DNA from: Tetranychus cinnabarinus
Lineage: Eukaryota > Arthropoda > Arachnida > Trombidiformes > Tetranychidae
Reading direction: 5' to 3'
Length of the DNA stretch: 64,000 nt
Assembly: GCA_022266195.1 (NCBI GenBank)
Contig: WHVY01000002.1
Coordinates: forward strand, 3,301,001-3,365,000
Made by a program: the position numbers and the translations under genes
Notes under the pieces: model-generated
Told to the model about the DNA's origin: nothing
The model's input: only the letters and a program-made list of their open reading frames with translations
Databases searched by the model: none
Shown here: positions 33,666 through 48,348 of the stretch, piece by piece
Layout of the letters: every line of letters begins with the position of its first letter
Position numbering within the stretch: the first letter of the stretch is position 1

Positions 33666-36600
33666 GCTTTAGTTCATAGTTTTTGTGTCAGTGAAAGTCT
33701 TTTCCCATGTAACGGTAGATTAACAAATGTTCAATTGATTGTGTTGTTAAAGCAGCTTGACATACAAAGAAACTGACAAACCTCTAATTTGCTTTTCATC
33801 AAGAATTTAAAATTAGTAAACATAATCTGAATTTTATCGCATTCACTGATTAAGTTTGAACATGTGTTTATCAAAAATTCAGCAACTCAAGTTTCGATTA
33901 ATTTTTCATGTAATGCTCTTCGCTCCAGTTGTAGTTTGGTTTGCTAATTGAATTAACTAATGAAGCCGACCAACAAAAGTTGATTCAACGGACAAAGGTT
34001 AACCATTTAGCATCAAATTTAGCACTTGTCTTGCCTTTACATCCAATCAATATAAGATATGGAAACACTTCAGCAATCATTAAACTTAAATTATAACCCA
34101 ACAAAATGAATGAACTTTTTCTTCCAGAAAACAGTTTCCAGTTGAATGAACAATTTAATGGACAAAAACTATTATTATTATTATCATTAGCCTTTTTTTG
34201 TGTAACAACGAAAAGGAAAAAATTCATTCGGGTTTGAGTGCAAAATGTAATAGCATTTCCAATCCCAGTATTATTACATGATCGTTAAGTCATGTTATTA
34301 ATAAATTGCAATTTTCAGTCGAAAACGTTTTTTTCTCTTCTTCTTCTTTCAATGTGCTCATTGCAAATCTAATGAAATTCAATTTTTGATTTGCCGTTAT
34401 CGATACTATCTTGGTTTATCAACAAGTTTGTTTTAAATTTCAAATTAAGAAGCTTAAAAATTCATCTTCAACTTGATACAGATTACATGGTTTAATTGAT
34501 ATTTTTCAGGTTTCAAGCGTTTCATTGTAAAGGTGATGATTATAATGATGGTGAGAAGAAGAGCAACAAAAAAGGTATCATTTGAATTCAGAATGGAAAT
34601 AAGTCGATGATAAGTTGAACAAATACCGAGTGAGAAAAGACTCAATAAGTCAATGTCTTTAGGCAATGTTTTTGTGTTTTTTTCCAACCTTTTTTTTCCA
34701 ATCTCACTAAAGACTTTACCTTATTAGACAATTTATATGCAACTCTAGCACCCATTTTTTAGCACCATTTTCAAGCTCAATCATCAAAGCTGATGAGTTG
34801 TAATTTAGCCGTTAAAAATTGCTTTTTGTTGAAAAGAATAAAAAATGAAGAGTTTTTCAACTTTTTTGTTGAAAAAAGAAGCGAAAGTGAAATTAGAATA
34901 AGGTTGAGGAGAGAAGAAAAAAATGATCAGAAAACTAGATTTTGAATGTTGATTTTCATCTTTTTTTGTCTCAAATGAAGATGACCAGAAAAGGTGAATG
35001 GCGAAGGAAAAAAAGCGATGAAAAATGGTCAAAAGCAAGATTGGAAAAGAGGGAAAATGAAAATCTAAAGACTTTTGTGAGCAGTTTAAAGATGAAACCT
35101 TGAAATGGTGAAAGTTGCAAAAAAAAGGTGAGTAAGATGATGAAAATGATAGTAGAGATGATGATGAAGATGATGGTTGATAAAGTTGATAGTCAAATGA
35201 TGAAAGCGGGAAAAGAAAAGACTTTGTTCATTTTTTTTTGCATCCAAAAAGAAAGACGAAGGAGTGTCAAAAATTTCTTGTTCCCTCTCACTTGAGTAAA
35301 AAAAGAGATGAAAATGATGGTGATGATGAGAAGAGAAAAGATGATGGAAAAAGAGGAGTTGAAGAAGAAAAGGCGAAAGTGATTTCTTTGCCTTTTCTTC
35401 AGGTAAACGCAACGCAAATGATTCCCGTAGCGTTAACATTCACTGTTTGAACGGTTAGTTAAGGTGCAACTGAAAATATGGGAGCCAAGATGATGATGAG
35501 ATTGAGGGATATTCAATCATATATAGTTAATGGTTAAAGTTAACTTTACTTCTTCTTTTGATGCTTTTGAGATGAAGATTGAATTTTTGCCTTTTATAAA
35601 AAAGGTAACATGATTTAACAGGAGAAGGGAACAAAAACAGGTAAAAAAATGTTAAGGTACCAGTTGAAGCCGTGAAGACTTTAAATTGGCTTAATTTCAG
35701 TGGCATCATGAGCAACCCAATGATTGTTCAACAAGTCACGAACAAACCACCAAGACTTGTGCCTTTCATCTTTACTCACTCTCTTCATCATTCTCATCAT
35801 TCGTTGCTCAAAAGTAATTATAGGGATGTTCATACACCTTAGTGGTTTAAAAGTATGCAAATTTTTTAGCTCATCATTATCATGTCTTTTCAAGGTTTAA
35901 GGAAGATGATGAGGTTCGCCAATTCACATTTCAATGGTAAAGTTGTTCTTGTTGTTGTTGATTGTAATGATGATGTTATTGCAATGATATTACATGAGAT
36001 TACATTAATCTTGACTATCAATATTTTGCTTCATTATTTTACCTTTTCTGGTCAATCTTTAGGTGCTTTCAATTTGCCTTTTTTTGTTGGTTCCTTGATA
36101 CAGAGAAATAAGTGATTTCATTATTTTTCAATTTTTCATCTTTTTTCCATTCTTTTACCTGATCAACACACAATTGTCTCACGTTATATTTCATGTTGGT
36201 CAACTAGCGTGTTGATGATTACAATTTGCAGGATTCTGTTTGCTATTGTTGGAGCAGCAATCTTTTACTTTCTTACATTGAGTTAAAATACAGAGTTTGG
36301 AAACTTTTCTTTTCTTTCCTTTTACTTTTCAATTCCTTTGATCACCTATCATGTTATTAACTTTATAGTCATAGGTATTGTTGCACCTTGTTATTATCAG
36401 ATGTTTTTTTTTGTCGACCACTAATTGTAAAGGTAAGTTGATATAGAGGGTAAAATGGTCACCGATTAATCGTGTGTTTCATGCCAGTCAGTTTTGTTGA
36501 GTCAAGTTTTTTTCATTTACTTTTTGTTTTCTGCTTCATCATACAACTGGTGTTGGGTTAACCATTGACTACTGTTAATTGTCAACTTAATGTGATCCAT

Positions 36601-38639
36601 TTTCTGTGTAAACATGGAGGAACAAGTGTTAATCATCAAAGTTTCAGTTTGGACAGGCGTTTGTGTTTACCATGAAATCTGATCAGCACATAACTAACAA
36701 TGAATCAGTAAACTTGAGTCAAACTCTTTGTCATGTGCAGCCAATTCTGAGGAGTATTTAGAGTTTGTTTGAGCTAAAGTTGACTTCAAGTGAAATGCAA
36801 GTTCATTTTGATTTGCTTTGAAATTAGATTTAAGGCCAAAATTTGATCTATTACTAATACTTCAAGCTGGATTCGAATAAGATTTTCATCAAACTGAAAA
36901 TTTCGATCTTGATTCAAACTCGGTTAAAACTGTAATATTAAGTTGGTTTGTGAAGTGAAATTTGAGGGAATTTGATTTTTTGTTAGATTTTAGTTTCAAT
37001 TTCATTTTGGATTTCATTTTCATCTTGATTAGGATTAAATTTCCAGTTAAACTTTTGTCAATTTTCTGTCGTTTTGAGCGATAAATTTCAATTTTTCTGT
37101 TCGTTTAACCTTTCAATTATTTGGTTCAAAATTAATTTTTATGCAACTTTTCGAGTTAATTTGAGTTGGTTGATGCACTTAAACTGCTCGTCTTTGGTAC
37201 AAGATTATTGAGCCCATTTTGAACCAACTTTACTCTTCTTCAGCATCTTTTGGCCAAAGTAATACTTTTTTTACTTCATCTTCTTTGATCTTCTTCTTTA
37301 TCCTTTTAGCATTCCAACTACAAGAAATATTTTTCCCTCTCAAATGGTCCTCATGAGACTCATGAAAATGTTTAACAATCACTTTCTATGTTTTTATCTT
37401 ATTCCTTTTGCATCTTCACCATCATCATCATCATCCATTCACACTTTCATTGAATCAAATTAACGGTCTTTCAGTCAAGTTTTTCTTTCTTTTACCTTTT
37501 TTTTCCTTCTTCTTCTCTTCAACTGAATTGTTGCATGAAATTTTCATTCCATGTGAACTTGAGGTGTTTGCTTGGTCAGTAATCAACAATCAATGGACAT
37601 TCAAAATGGTCAGGGTGAAGAATCAAATTGATACCTTTTAACACTTTCAGGGTTAGACTATTATTAACATGAAACAAGAGCAAAGTTGATTCAGCTCAAT
37701 TCATTGGAATTATCTGCTTTCTCCAAATCAATTATTTCCATGATTGATCAAACTACTTTTATTGTTGCCTGCAAACCAAGTAAAAAGTGGAAATAAAAAG
37801 TTTATTGATTTGATTGGCAATTATTTATTCAACTGTTTAATCATTTGCAAGTTTCAAATGATAAATGAAACAAATCAATCTGAATTAATCAATCAAAAAG
37901 CAGAAAATTGAAACTTGAAATGTAAATTGATAATGAAATGCAACATTCAACAATTTTTGTTTCATTTTTTGTTTCGATTACAATTGATTCGATGATATTT
38001 ATTCACAATTGATTACGATTTGACTTGATTCAATCTTGCAATTTAATTATGCCTATCAATTGTAATCTGATATTAATCAAAGTGATTAATGATTTAATGT
38101 TATTAACATAATGATAAACCTGGAAAACAGTTGATTCGTGACACTATTGATTTACAATTGAAATTAAATTGTTAAATTGGTGCAAATAGTTATTCAATTG
38201 TTTTGTCAGACAATCTAACTTGAAAATTGCGTGCAAATAATAATTCAGTAAAACAAAAACAATATCATGAAACAAATGATGGAACTAATAGAAACAATTA
38301 GCTCATTTAATTAATCGATTAACATTTCACTTAATACCTAAATTAAAAGATAATGAAGCGCAGAACGAAAGCTTCTGAACTCCATCAAAACGAGAAATCA
38401 AAGTTTTTCTAACGAAACATGATTCCAAGGGATTTCAACTTCATGAACCAATTTTGTCCAGAACTAAACTCATGATCAACATGAAAATATAGAGAAAAAG
38501 TTTATTGATCCATAGTCAAACTAGACTTAAAAGGAATTCTAATCAAGCTGATAAAGATAATGAAATGGAAAAGCAAAATTTTCTTCGTGAAAACTTCTCC
38601 AGGCATAGATTAAATTTGATGCAAGAAGAGTGAATGTCT
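33666..38639. other. gene-poor AT-rich sequence
   Basis: 3' flank of copy 11, then long AT-rich stretches with purine-rich (GATGA, GAAAAG) patches near 35130-35370. No exon chain, RNA gene or repeat family recognised. Several 60-120 codon open frames are compositional. Confidence 0.45.
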
Positions 38640-39075
38640 TAGGTTGAAAGATTCACTAGCATCAGCCAAGGTTTGCTAGTGTCAGACTTCAGACTGATTC
38701 GTCAAATAATAAAAGTTTTGATGATGATGAAGATTATTATGAACATGATGATGGAGATGGTAATAAGGCCTGAGATGATGATAACGAAAATTATTAAAAA
38801 TTATTGAAAATATGAAAATTATGATGATGATATTGACAATGATATTTGGGAAGATGATGAAAAATGAAAAAATTTCTGCATAAAAATGAGACCATATTAG
38901 TGTCACACTTGATGGGGTGAGAGTGACTTGCTTGGGTTGAGATTTACATCTCTTTCAGCCTGATCGAGCTTACTGTGGAGTGAAAAAGCAATTACTTAAA
39001 ATATAAAAATTATGATGGTAGCGTTGACCATGCTGACAATGATGATGGCGGTGAAGATGATTTTGAAAATGATGA
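38640..39075 (+). repeat. distant copy of the 16-kb GATGA-associated repeat
   Basis: The core near 38898 reads GAGAGTGACTTGCTTGGGTT, GAGATTTACATCTCTTTCAG, then CTTACTGTGGA. It is preceded by AAAATTTCTGCATAAAAATG and TGTCACACTTGATGGGGTGA, just as at 16540-16600. It is flanked by GATGATG tracts. Confidence 0.6.
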
Positions 39076-42000
39076 TGAAGATGATGGAGATTAAGATGTT
39101 CATTAAATTAGGACAGTGATGCTCTTAGACTATTTCCTGTTGAACCAATTTAGAGGTGGATTCAGTTTTAGATTGTTGGTTTGTTATCAGAAGAAAAGAG
39201 CGAAACAAAAGCAGAGAAAATAACTGATGATGATGATGCAGATAAAGTGATGCAGAAGATGAGGAAGAAAAAGTTTAGTGTGCTTTAAGGGAATGAAGGG
39301 AAAGAGCATAAAATAGTATTACAAGATAGAAGAATCTCTTTTTTTCTCGCCAGTCTATCGATAACTCAGTTTATATCAATTAAATGATCACTGATTGTAA
39401 GAATTTCATTGAAGCATCTTTTTGTATTCTCATGAGGTTTCAATTTCATCTAATTTCATTTAATTTTATCTCTTTTCTTTCTTTTCGCATTACCTGTTTG
39501 TTTGTATAAGCTTGTTTATCAGTAAACTTTTTTTGTTCAACTTTCTCATTATGGTTAACATCAACAATCAGAGTGTGAATTTATTCAGCCACTTTAACCA
39601 ATCAGATGACCATTGAAAATGAATGTCGGATGAGCAAGGTTGAACCTTCAAGATTCAGTCAATTGAAACAATTTGATTAAGAAAACAATTTTTTGTCATT
39701 CATCAAAAGATATGATTATATTGGAAGAGAGCGAATAAAAAAAGAGTTTCTTGTTCACCTTTACACGAATCAAATAAAAGACAATTTATGGACAACCTGG
39801 AAACACTATTAAACATGTCACTTGTGGTTAATTGTTTTGATTATATTTGACTCTTTACCTGTCACAAAGTTGAACATGATACTGATGGGTTACACTGATT
39901 GACCATGATTTACCATGAAACAGGCTTTACTCTCAATTAGCCTTGGACAAAAAACACTCTCTAGTGGCTCTTTGAGTCAACCTTAATCTCACCTTACCAG
40001 GTTGGTAACTGTAAACAATTGCAATTCATCAATTGATCCAATCCATTTTCAACTCTGATAACACTTTTGGATCCTCTTCATGCAAGTCAAGTAAAATGAG
40101 CAGCAAGAAAAAGTTCATAAATTTCCGTTCGTAACTTGATAAGGGAACAAGTAAATTTTAGCTTCAAGTCAATCTCGAGTTTCACCATATTAATCCATTT
40201 CACCGTCGATTCTTTTTTTACCTTGCAATCCATTTTACCCTCACTTTTCACTCCTCCCTCCTCTTCACCCATCGTCATCCTAATCATCATAATCATCATC
40301 CATAACCACAAACACACACATCTCTGTGGACACAGAAGAGAGGGAAAGAAAGCAAGCATAAAGTTGATTAAATGTGTTTTCTGGTTAACCTTAAAAACAT
40401 TAGTTATCACACCGTCAACAGCAAACACTGGATCAATCTGAATAACAAGAAAAGCTGGAAAAGTCAAAAATCTCAGGTGATAACGCTCATTGAACTAACC
40501 ATGAAAATCTTGGTGATAACCATGCAATTTAAGGTGAAAAATGGTCAAGTTTAGTGTGGAAGGTTGAAAAAAAAGTTGAAACTCAACATGACAATGCAAC
40601 TTGTAGGAAACTTTGAAGCACCAAAGTGACCTGAAAAGTGTTTAGATATGGACATCAAGAAAACTATTGAATGGTGAACAAAACAGCAAAACTAATCAAT
40701 TGATGAGTTCAATTTCAATTTAAAACTTTAAAATTCTAATTTCAGTTCATCATTCAGTTCACCCCAAGTTAACTCCTCAACAATTTAAATCTCATTTAGA
40801 GTCTCATTTAATTATCAAAAATTTTCCCTTCTTTTTCCTTTTCCTTTACATTCTCATTGAAAAACATTTGCTGTTATCAAAATGAAAGTGAAGACAATTA
40901 ATCTTGTTTTCAACAAAAATGCTCAAACATTCAAGGTGCGTTAGAATTGACAAAAGCACGTTCTTCAAAAAAATAATCATTTTTTACCTGAACTTCGATC
41001 AACAACTGAATTTCTATTGTATTGTTTAAGATGAATTTTTTGGAAAGAACTTGATGAAACAGAAAAATTAGAAATTTTCACTTATTCGACAAATTGCCGA
41101 GTTCGCATGAAAAAGTTCAATCGCACATAATACAGTGAACAAGTTTGAAATGATGCCAAAATGAGTTCGAAAACTTCTAAAAACACAGAATTTTCTTCAA
41201 AATTAAACATTTTTCAAGGAATCAATGAGTTAACCCATGATACTCCCAATGAAATCTGAATGAAAATTTACATCAACTTAAGCAGCTCTAACAATGAATC
41301 TTCAATTTGAAAACTATTTCAATCTGAAAATCGATTCATTTTTAAAAAGATTGACCCTCAAACCTGGCCATTCATTGGTTTCCCATTCAAAGTGCAACTT
41401 TAAAATCTGGCAATTCTTCATTTTTCCATGATTTTCCTTATTCCATCAACTCGATCCAAACTTTTTTCATGACAACTTTTTTTCTCCATGAACCTTGACA
41501 TGTCAATTGCAACATCTGAAAATCTTGACTTTGAAACTTTTCTCGTTTAACTTTTTACCTAAAAAATGAAAAAAAAAGTTGACTTGCAAATGAAATTAGC
41601 ATCAATATTGATTAAAGAAATGTTGATATTTTCCATCCTTTTCCATCTTATCCTATCATTTACCTTTTGCAACCTTTTAATCTTAACTTTCTCATTGATG
41701 TGCCACTTGAATTGAAAATGAATTATTTGATTCATGAATCCTCAAATCATCAATTTACTGAACCATTGAAAATGTAAGCAAAAAAAGGTTGGCAAAAAGG
41801 TGTTACCTTGTTCATTGTTATGCTTTACTGATTTACCTTTTTTTGCCTACTTCACATTATTATTATTAACAGTAATAATAATAATGATTATACTAATATT
41901 AATTGTCATAACAATAAAAATAATCAACATAATCATAAAAAGAAGAGAAAAAAAATGTTACTAATGTCACTACTTGGAATAATAATGAACCCTTTTAATG

Positions 42001-43083
42001 TTACAGAAGACTATTAATAACAAGGGAAACATAAATAGTTTGACAATCTATTAAATGTTGATATGAGTACAAAGTTATCATTAACATTGTATTGGAATGT
42101 TTTGTTTAATGTTATCAATCAAAATTAATAATAAATAGGGTTTGACCACATTAAAGGTCCACTTCTGGTTTAACCTTTTCATTTCAACATTATCATTAAA
42201 GGATTCACCGAGAAATGACAATAATCTGTCATCTAATCAATAATGTGAAGCAATGAAAAATAATGATTATAATAATCATTCCAATGGTAAAAATCGTGAT
42301 AATGAATGATTCTTGTTTTTACCTCATTTTTCAGTTTCTTTCAACTTTTTTTTGTTTCTTTCTCTTCTCTCTTTGGTGACTTTTTCACTCTCTTTTTACT
42401 CGACTCATTTGCATAATGATATTATACTTTTGAAGGAAGGATTGATGAGAGATGATGATCAGGGTGAGAGGAAGATGAGGCATCATTTTGGATGATTGAA
42501 TGTGATTTGAATGAAAAATATGGAAACTTGAAGCTTGTCGTTGGTCAACCTTTGTGAAACTGCAATTTTTCAAATGAACAGGCAAGGTTTACCTTTTGTT
42601 AACTTAGTTGACAGTTTATTAGTCTTGTTTGGTTTAACAGTAAAGGCAAAATGGACTCTTTTCACTTGGTTAGTTAATTGTAATCAATACATTTGCTTGC
42701 CTTTTCGTGGTTAAAATTGAAAGATTTAATTGATTTTTTGTCCACTTCTGGCCAGTTTGTACGTTTATGTAAATTTTTGTTTCATTTGTTGGTTCCTTTT
42801 CTGATTCATGTTTTATTTTTTATTTTTATGCCACATTTGGTGGTAATTTATCAACATTTTGTTGCATTTTTACCTTCAAGTTTGATTTATTTTTACATTT
42901 TTCATTTTTACAGTTAGCATTGTTTACTTTAAACAGCGCGCCATTGTTGGTTAATAGGCAACGGTTTTAACTAAAGGGTGTAATAGGCGTTTTAACGTTA
43001 GCTTGTTTGTCAGTCGATGTTATCTTTGACCAAAAGATGTTAAGATTGGATTGATCTGTCTTTAATTTTTTTGTTTGCTTTAG
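39076..43083. other. gene-poor AT-rich sequence
   Basis: No gene seen. ATT/AAT microsatellites form an inverted pair at 41856-41885. A GAGGAGGGAGGAG-type antisense tract lies at 40245-40280. Confidence 0.45.
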
Positions 43084-43995
43084 GGCTGCTTATTGGATTA
43101 AGTATATTATGGTGGCTTACCAAGGATCAGTTCACCTGTTCAATGTTTAAACATCTACAATCAAGCCATGGCAGCTTTTATTTATCAAGTTTTCCTGTCA
43201 TCAAAGGGCTAATAAATAAAAACAAGAGACGGCCAATGATTTTTTTGACCTGGTCTTGTCCTCTCAATGCGCTTGAAACTAGGTAAGTTCTCGATTAGCT
43301 TTCTCGATTAGGTATTTCTACCAATCATTTGATTTCTCTGAACAAAAATCAACGCAAAAAATTCCATGCGTATAGAAAGACTGTTGGAAAACATTGAATT
43401 TCAAATTAATGATTGCTGGTTATCTAGTGAAAGAGTGTTAATCTCATGAATTTATTATCAGATCGAATCATTAATGCAAAATTTTATCTCAAAATCTTTC
43501 CCCATAGGCTATGCATATGAATCAGAAAGCTTATGGAATCGGACGTGTTTTCAACGCTACTCGATCATGGAAATTGTTATAAGCCTTTGAGATCAAAGAA
43601 GTAAATGAATGGTTGTAAGAAAATTTAGCTCCAGATATTGACTCTAAAGCTGCTTCTGTCGACGCATTTGCTTCCAGGTCCTTTTTATTCTGCTGAAAGA
43701 AAGTCTTCTCTCAATTTCCAGATCCATGTTCATGTTTCATATCTTCTTTCCTTGATTCTTGTCTCAACTGGTTTCCAGTTTAATCAACTTTTAAATACAA
43801 GTTACAAGAAGAAAAATTTAAAGCTTATTGAGATGCAAGAACCACTTCTTGAGGATGCTTCATCATTACTGATGGTCTACATGATTGAGTCGACATTTGA
43901 TTGAAGTAGAAATGGCAACGATGGAACCGGCGAAAGAAGATGCTGATTACAATGTTGAAAGATTGATAGCCAGTAAAGAGTCTGGTAAGGTCAAT
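43084..43995 (+). pseudogene. decayed coding-like patch, identity unknown
   Basis: 43084-43282 is open between CTTTAG and a perfect AG/GTAAGT donor (LLIGLSILWWLTKDQFTCSM...). A second stretch from about 43509, after CCCCATAG, reads AMHMNQKAYGIGRVFNATRS, and after two in-frame stops ENLAPDIDSKAASVDAFAS. A third reads LKLIEMQEPLLEDASSLLMV to TGA. A further open piece ends TCTG/GTAAGG near 43986. The composition is more protein-like than the surrounding desert, but stops interrupt it. I could not name a family. Confidence 0.25.
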
Positions 43996-46900
43996 TAGGT
44001 TTGTGAGTCAAGTTTATTTGGATGGTGATTCACTGGTTCCCCATCGTCGTTCACTTATTTACATTTAAATTTGTTTAATTTTTGATCACATCAATAGCAA
44101 GCGTTTTCACGAGCCACAAAGCAAACAAATTGTAATCACTTTTGACAATGTCAATTAACCAGAAAGAGTAAACTTACAACATATCATTGGCATCAAGCGT
44201 GGGCGCAACAAACCTGAACCGCCACGTGACACGGCAACCCTGGTAAAACAGTTGAATCATTTTCCATCTTGACCGTCATCTTAATCCGTTCCAACTTAAT
44301 TTACTTGATCACATTATTTTTATCATGAAAATTGATAATTATTAACATCATAATCAACCTTATTCATCTTAACAGTCATCTTACCTATTCATTTGAGCAA
44401 ATTTAATGCGGCCAACACAACCAGGCTAACCTGGACAATGGATCAACTATTAACCCTTCGGGTCACTGTCTTCCTCATCATTACCCTCATCAACTTCAAG
44501 GACAAATACCAAGAATAAAAGGAAAAACCGGAAGCCAGATTGAGTACCATTAGCACGTAGAGTCAAGAGGTAAACACACAAAACAAGGTAAACAAACAAT
44601 GTTCAAATGGTTGGAGAGGAACGCAAAAAGGGCCGAAAAAACGCAAAGATTTATATTTCAACCAATTATTATTATCATTATTATGACAATAATTATAACT
44701 TTAAATTGTCCAATTTGCTTGCTAATGAATTACATAAAATGGTGATTTCTTTATAATTAACCAAGAAAATGATTAACCAGACAATAAGCTAAACAATTAA
44801 CATGGACAAACAAGATTTTCCTTAACAAGCAAACTTATATCAGTCAAACAGTTAAATGCGTTTCAAGTTTCAACAGTAAAATGACATTTTTTGAAGAAAA
44901 TTTCACTTTAAATTCTTGTGTTTCTTAACCAACAATTAAACCAACTAACCTTTAATATCATGTACTGATTGACTAACTGCATTTATTTACTAATCACAAG
45001 TTAATTGATTTCAAGTATTTACAACATTTGTAAGATCAGTTGAAGTGTGATGAGATTGAGTGAAGAGCTTTCAATTGTTTCAATGTTTAAGCAAAGTGAG
45101 GTTGAAAAATGAGGAACTAAAAAATGATGAATCAATATTGATTAGCATGTTTAACTGCATTGTATTGTCGTGATTAAACTAAAATTATTGATTACAATGA
45201 TTACAATTGAAACAAACGATTAAATATGAAACTTGCAATTTGAACCAGTTCAATTGTTGAAAAGCAATTATGGCCTTTGTTTCACCGAGAAAGGAACCAA
45301 ACCTTTCATGAACAATTAACACTTGCCAATGAGTTGACCAATTGCTACATGAACATGGTTTAGATTAAAATTGGTTTCACGATTAAAAAATTAAACCTCA
45401 ACAATTTAGTTAATTTGTTAAAGATTTCATTTTAGAGCATAAAAAGGCAATTTTGTTTTCTCCAATCAAATAAATTATTCAAAGCTAATGAAACTGAAAA
45501 CGATATTAAAACTAAACTAATCAAGATGATTGTTGAGATGAAGATTAACAAGTTTATTAAAGATGATTAAATCGTTTACAATTTAATCCCACGCTTCCGT
45601 TTAAATGGCGAGTCAAGATGAACCGAAATGAAAGTTGAACCCACATTCAATGAAACAAATGGCTAATTTGACTTGTTAATCAGCTAATTATCAGTCGATT
45701 ATTGGTTGATCACAATTTGTTAACATTGAAAGTTGAATAAAAACAGGGTTAAACGTGTTTCGCCGGCAATTGTTGAAACTTGCAACTTGATCAGTTAATG
45801 TCAATTGAATCGGATTAATATTAATATCATTATTTATAACGCTATTAACATTATTTGCTTGAAACTTTTCATTTTTTGAGAAACAATTTTTTCTCTCAAC
45901 TTTTTGTTAATTACTTTAATCCGTTTCTTTTTATCTGTCAACAATTAACTTTTAGCTTGACCATGATTGAGATTATCATTCTCACGGCCTTATTAAACAT
46001 CATTCAACTAATTGTAACAAATTTAGATTCAATTTTGTCCAATATTTTACATTATTTAAGGGCAAATATTTTTCAACCTTTTCTGCCGCGTTTCTCATTC
46101 CACTTTTATAATCTATTGATTTATAAAGCAACTTTTCCTAATTAGATTTCATGTGTTGTCAAACTTCAACTCTTAAATATAACACTTTTAACTCAACAAT
46201 TATCATCTTAAATTGTTGATCCTTTCATTACCGATAAATTTAATCCATTAAAATGGGATTAATGATCAAGACTGTAAATTGATATATTTACAGATTCATT
46301 AATTTTGACTTTCATTTGGCATCTTTTTCTCATCAGCAAACCTCTGATTTATGATTAAATTTAAAAATTTCTGATTCTTTGATTGAACATGTTTGATTCA
46401 GAAAAGAAAAGAAACTTTTTTTGAAACTTTCAGCGAAAACCTTATCTAACTTTTGATGGAAATGAAGAAATTGTAAATTCTATTATTCATTAACTGTTTA
46501 AAAAATTGATTTTTTTGTTGAAATTAGTTTAATCATTTGAATGAACAAAACCAAACTTTTTGTTAGAATGAAAATTTATTATCCACTACGTGGCTTATGG
46601 CAGCTTTTAGGCGCCGCCGTCAGTACAGTTATGAGAGTGACTTTTTTCACTCTTCAACAAAAGAAAGTTACATTGATTTTGATGGTTGTTTTTATGAAAT
46701 GAAAAGTTTTTGTGGCAAAGCAGCGCCATCTTTGGGGGAAAAGAGAGAAGTCATCATTTTGGTGAAACTTTTCAAATGAATTTATTCAGTGTCTTGATTA
46801 TGTCGTATCTTTGATGAACTTGTCAAGTATTTAAAATAGTTTTGGAAATTTTAATCGGTTTAATTGTCATTTGCAAATGAGGAAATGAGTTGTCAAGAAG

Positions 46901-48320
46901 ATTCTGATTGTTGATATTTAGATTACTATTTGCGGTAATTAACATTGCAAGGAATGAAAACTGTTTTTTTGCCGATTAATTATTCAAGCTCAATCAAGTT
47001 TCGTTGGAACTTTTCTTCGTTCCTCTTTCCCTTTTTGATTGTGTTCTGTGTAAAAATTAAACATTTGTAGGCCTCAATAGTTGAGATGATGATGATAATG
47101 ATGAGAAACTAGCTTCAGGGAATTGCCACATTTTTTATTATTATCTTCATCATCATCTACAGATAATGGTTAAGAGGGATTAAAGATGGAAAAGCAATCA
47201 AAAAATTATTCAACTTGTTCCTTTTTTTCCTCTTCTTCATTGAAACATTTCGTTTTTTACTTTTCGCTGATAATGGACAAGATATTATTTTAATGATCAT
47301 CAAAGTGGAAATGATGTGATTCAATGTCACGCTATTAACAATCTTTTTTATCATGTCACCACCATCTTCATGTACCCATTCAAGATAACTTTGATATCAA
47401 AACTTAAAAATTTGCTATCTTTTTGTGACCTTTTCCACTTTTAAACGGACCTCACAATTTCGCAGCAAACTTTTAGTGCTTTTGGCACTATTTTAAGCGA
47501 CATTTTACATTTTCATCTTTTCGTTCAAATGAAAACTTTATCAAGATTGCATTATGAGTGAGCAGCAAAATGCTCGGAATTTAGAATTTATGTTTCAATC
47601 AAATTTGCAGGTGAAATTCAATTTCCGAATCGTTCGATCGTTTGGGTGGATTCTTTTCGTAGTTAAATTGAATATGAATTAAAATGCACATGAGTAAATT
47701 CATGCTATTAGCGTGATTCAAAACTTTGTGATATTTATCGTGAAATCTCTTCATCTTGCAATTAGCTGATTCAAAGGGTTGAGCATCTGAGTTTTAACAT
47801 CGATTTTTAATGAAAAGCGAGATTTACAATCAATTTACTCAGCAGGTATTAATTTTACATGAAATGCGTTTTGTTTAAACAAGTTGTTTACACGATAATA
47901 ATGCAAAATAATACGATGACAGCTTGAATCTATTTCAGCTCTGAACATTATTCCATCAAGCTAGCAATAAAACTCAAGTGATGAACATTTAAAATTGTGT
48001 TAACCGCGAAAAGTTTATCATAAAATGAAATTAACCTTAGTCATGCAAATGATGATCGATGCTCAGTCATCAAGTTTAAAAACTTGTCACAATTATATTG
48101 CAAGATACGATGATGGCCATTAAACTTGAAATTAGTCAAGTCAATCATTTTAACCTTAACTATTGCAATTGCAAAGTTTAACTTTTAGTCAAACTTAAAT
48201 GAAAAGTTTATCAACAAATAAACTTTTAGTCAAACAAATAATTACCGATGTGATCATCGTTTCATTACTTTACAAGATGTCACAATAATAATGCAAGGCA
48301 ACCCGATAAAGGCTGATAAG
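43996..48320. other. gene-poor AT-rich sequence
   Basis: No gene or clear repeat. Open frames near 45855 and 46597 are low-complexity or short. Confidence 0.45.
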
Positions 48321-48348
48321 CCTAACCTAACCAAACCTAACCTAACCC
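48321..48348. repeat. interstitial telomere-like CCTAA tract
   Basis: Two CCTAA units, one CCAAA, two CCTAA units and CCC in a row. CCTAA is the complement of the arthropod telomere unit TTAGG. Confidence 0.5.

Noticed and set aside
35086..35439. 117-codon antisense His/Phe-rich frame
   Set aside because: Lies over GATGAT/GAAAAG simple sequence; compositional artefact.
35681..35893. Possible small exon after TTTCAG near 35700
   Set aside because: Only 44 codons from the ATG to a stop, no partner exon and no recognisable domain.
40136..40441. 101-codon frame with Ile/His runs
   Set aside because: Crosses ATCATCATAATC simple repeats and has overlapping frames on the other strand of equal quality.
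45855..46145. 96-codon hydrophobic open frame in the desert
   Set aside because: AT-rich low-complexity; lacks the family signature and any promoter-like flank.
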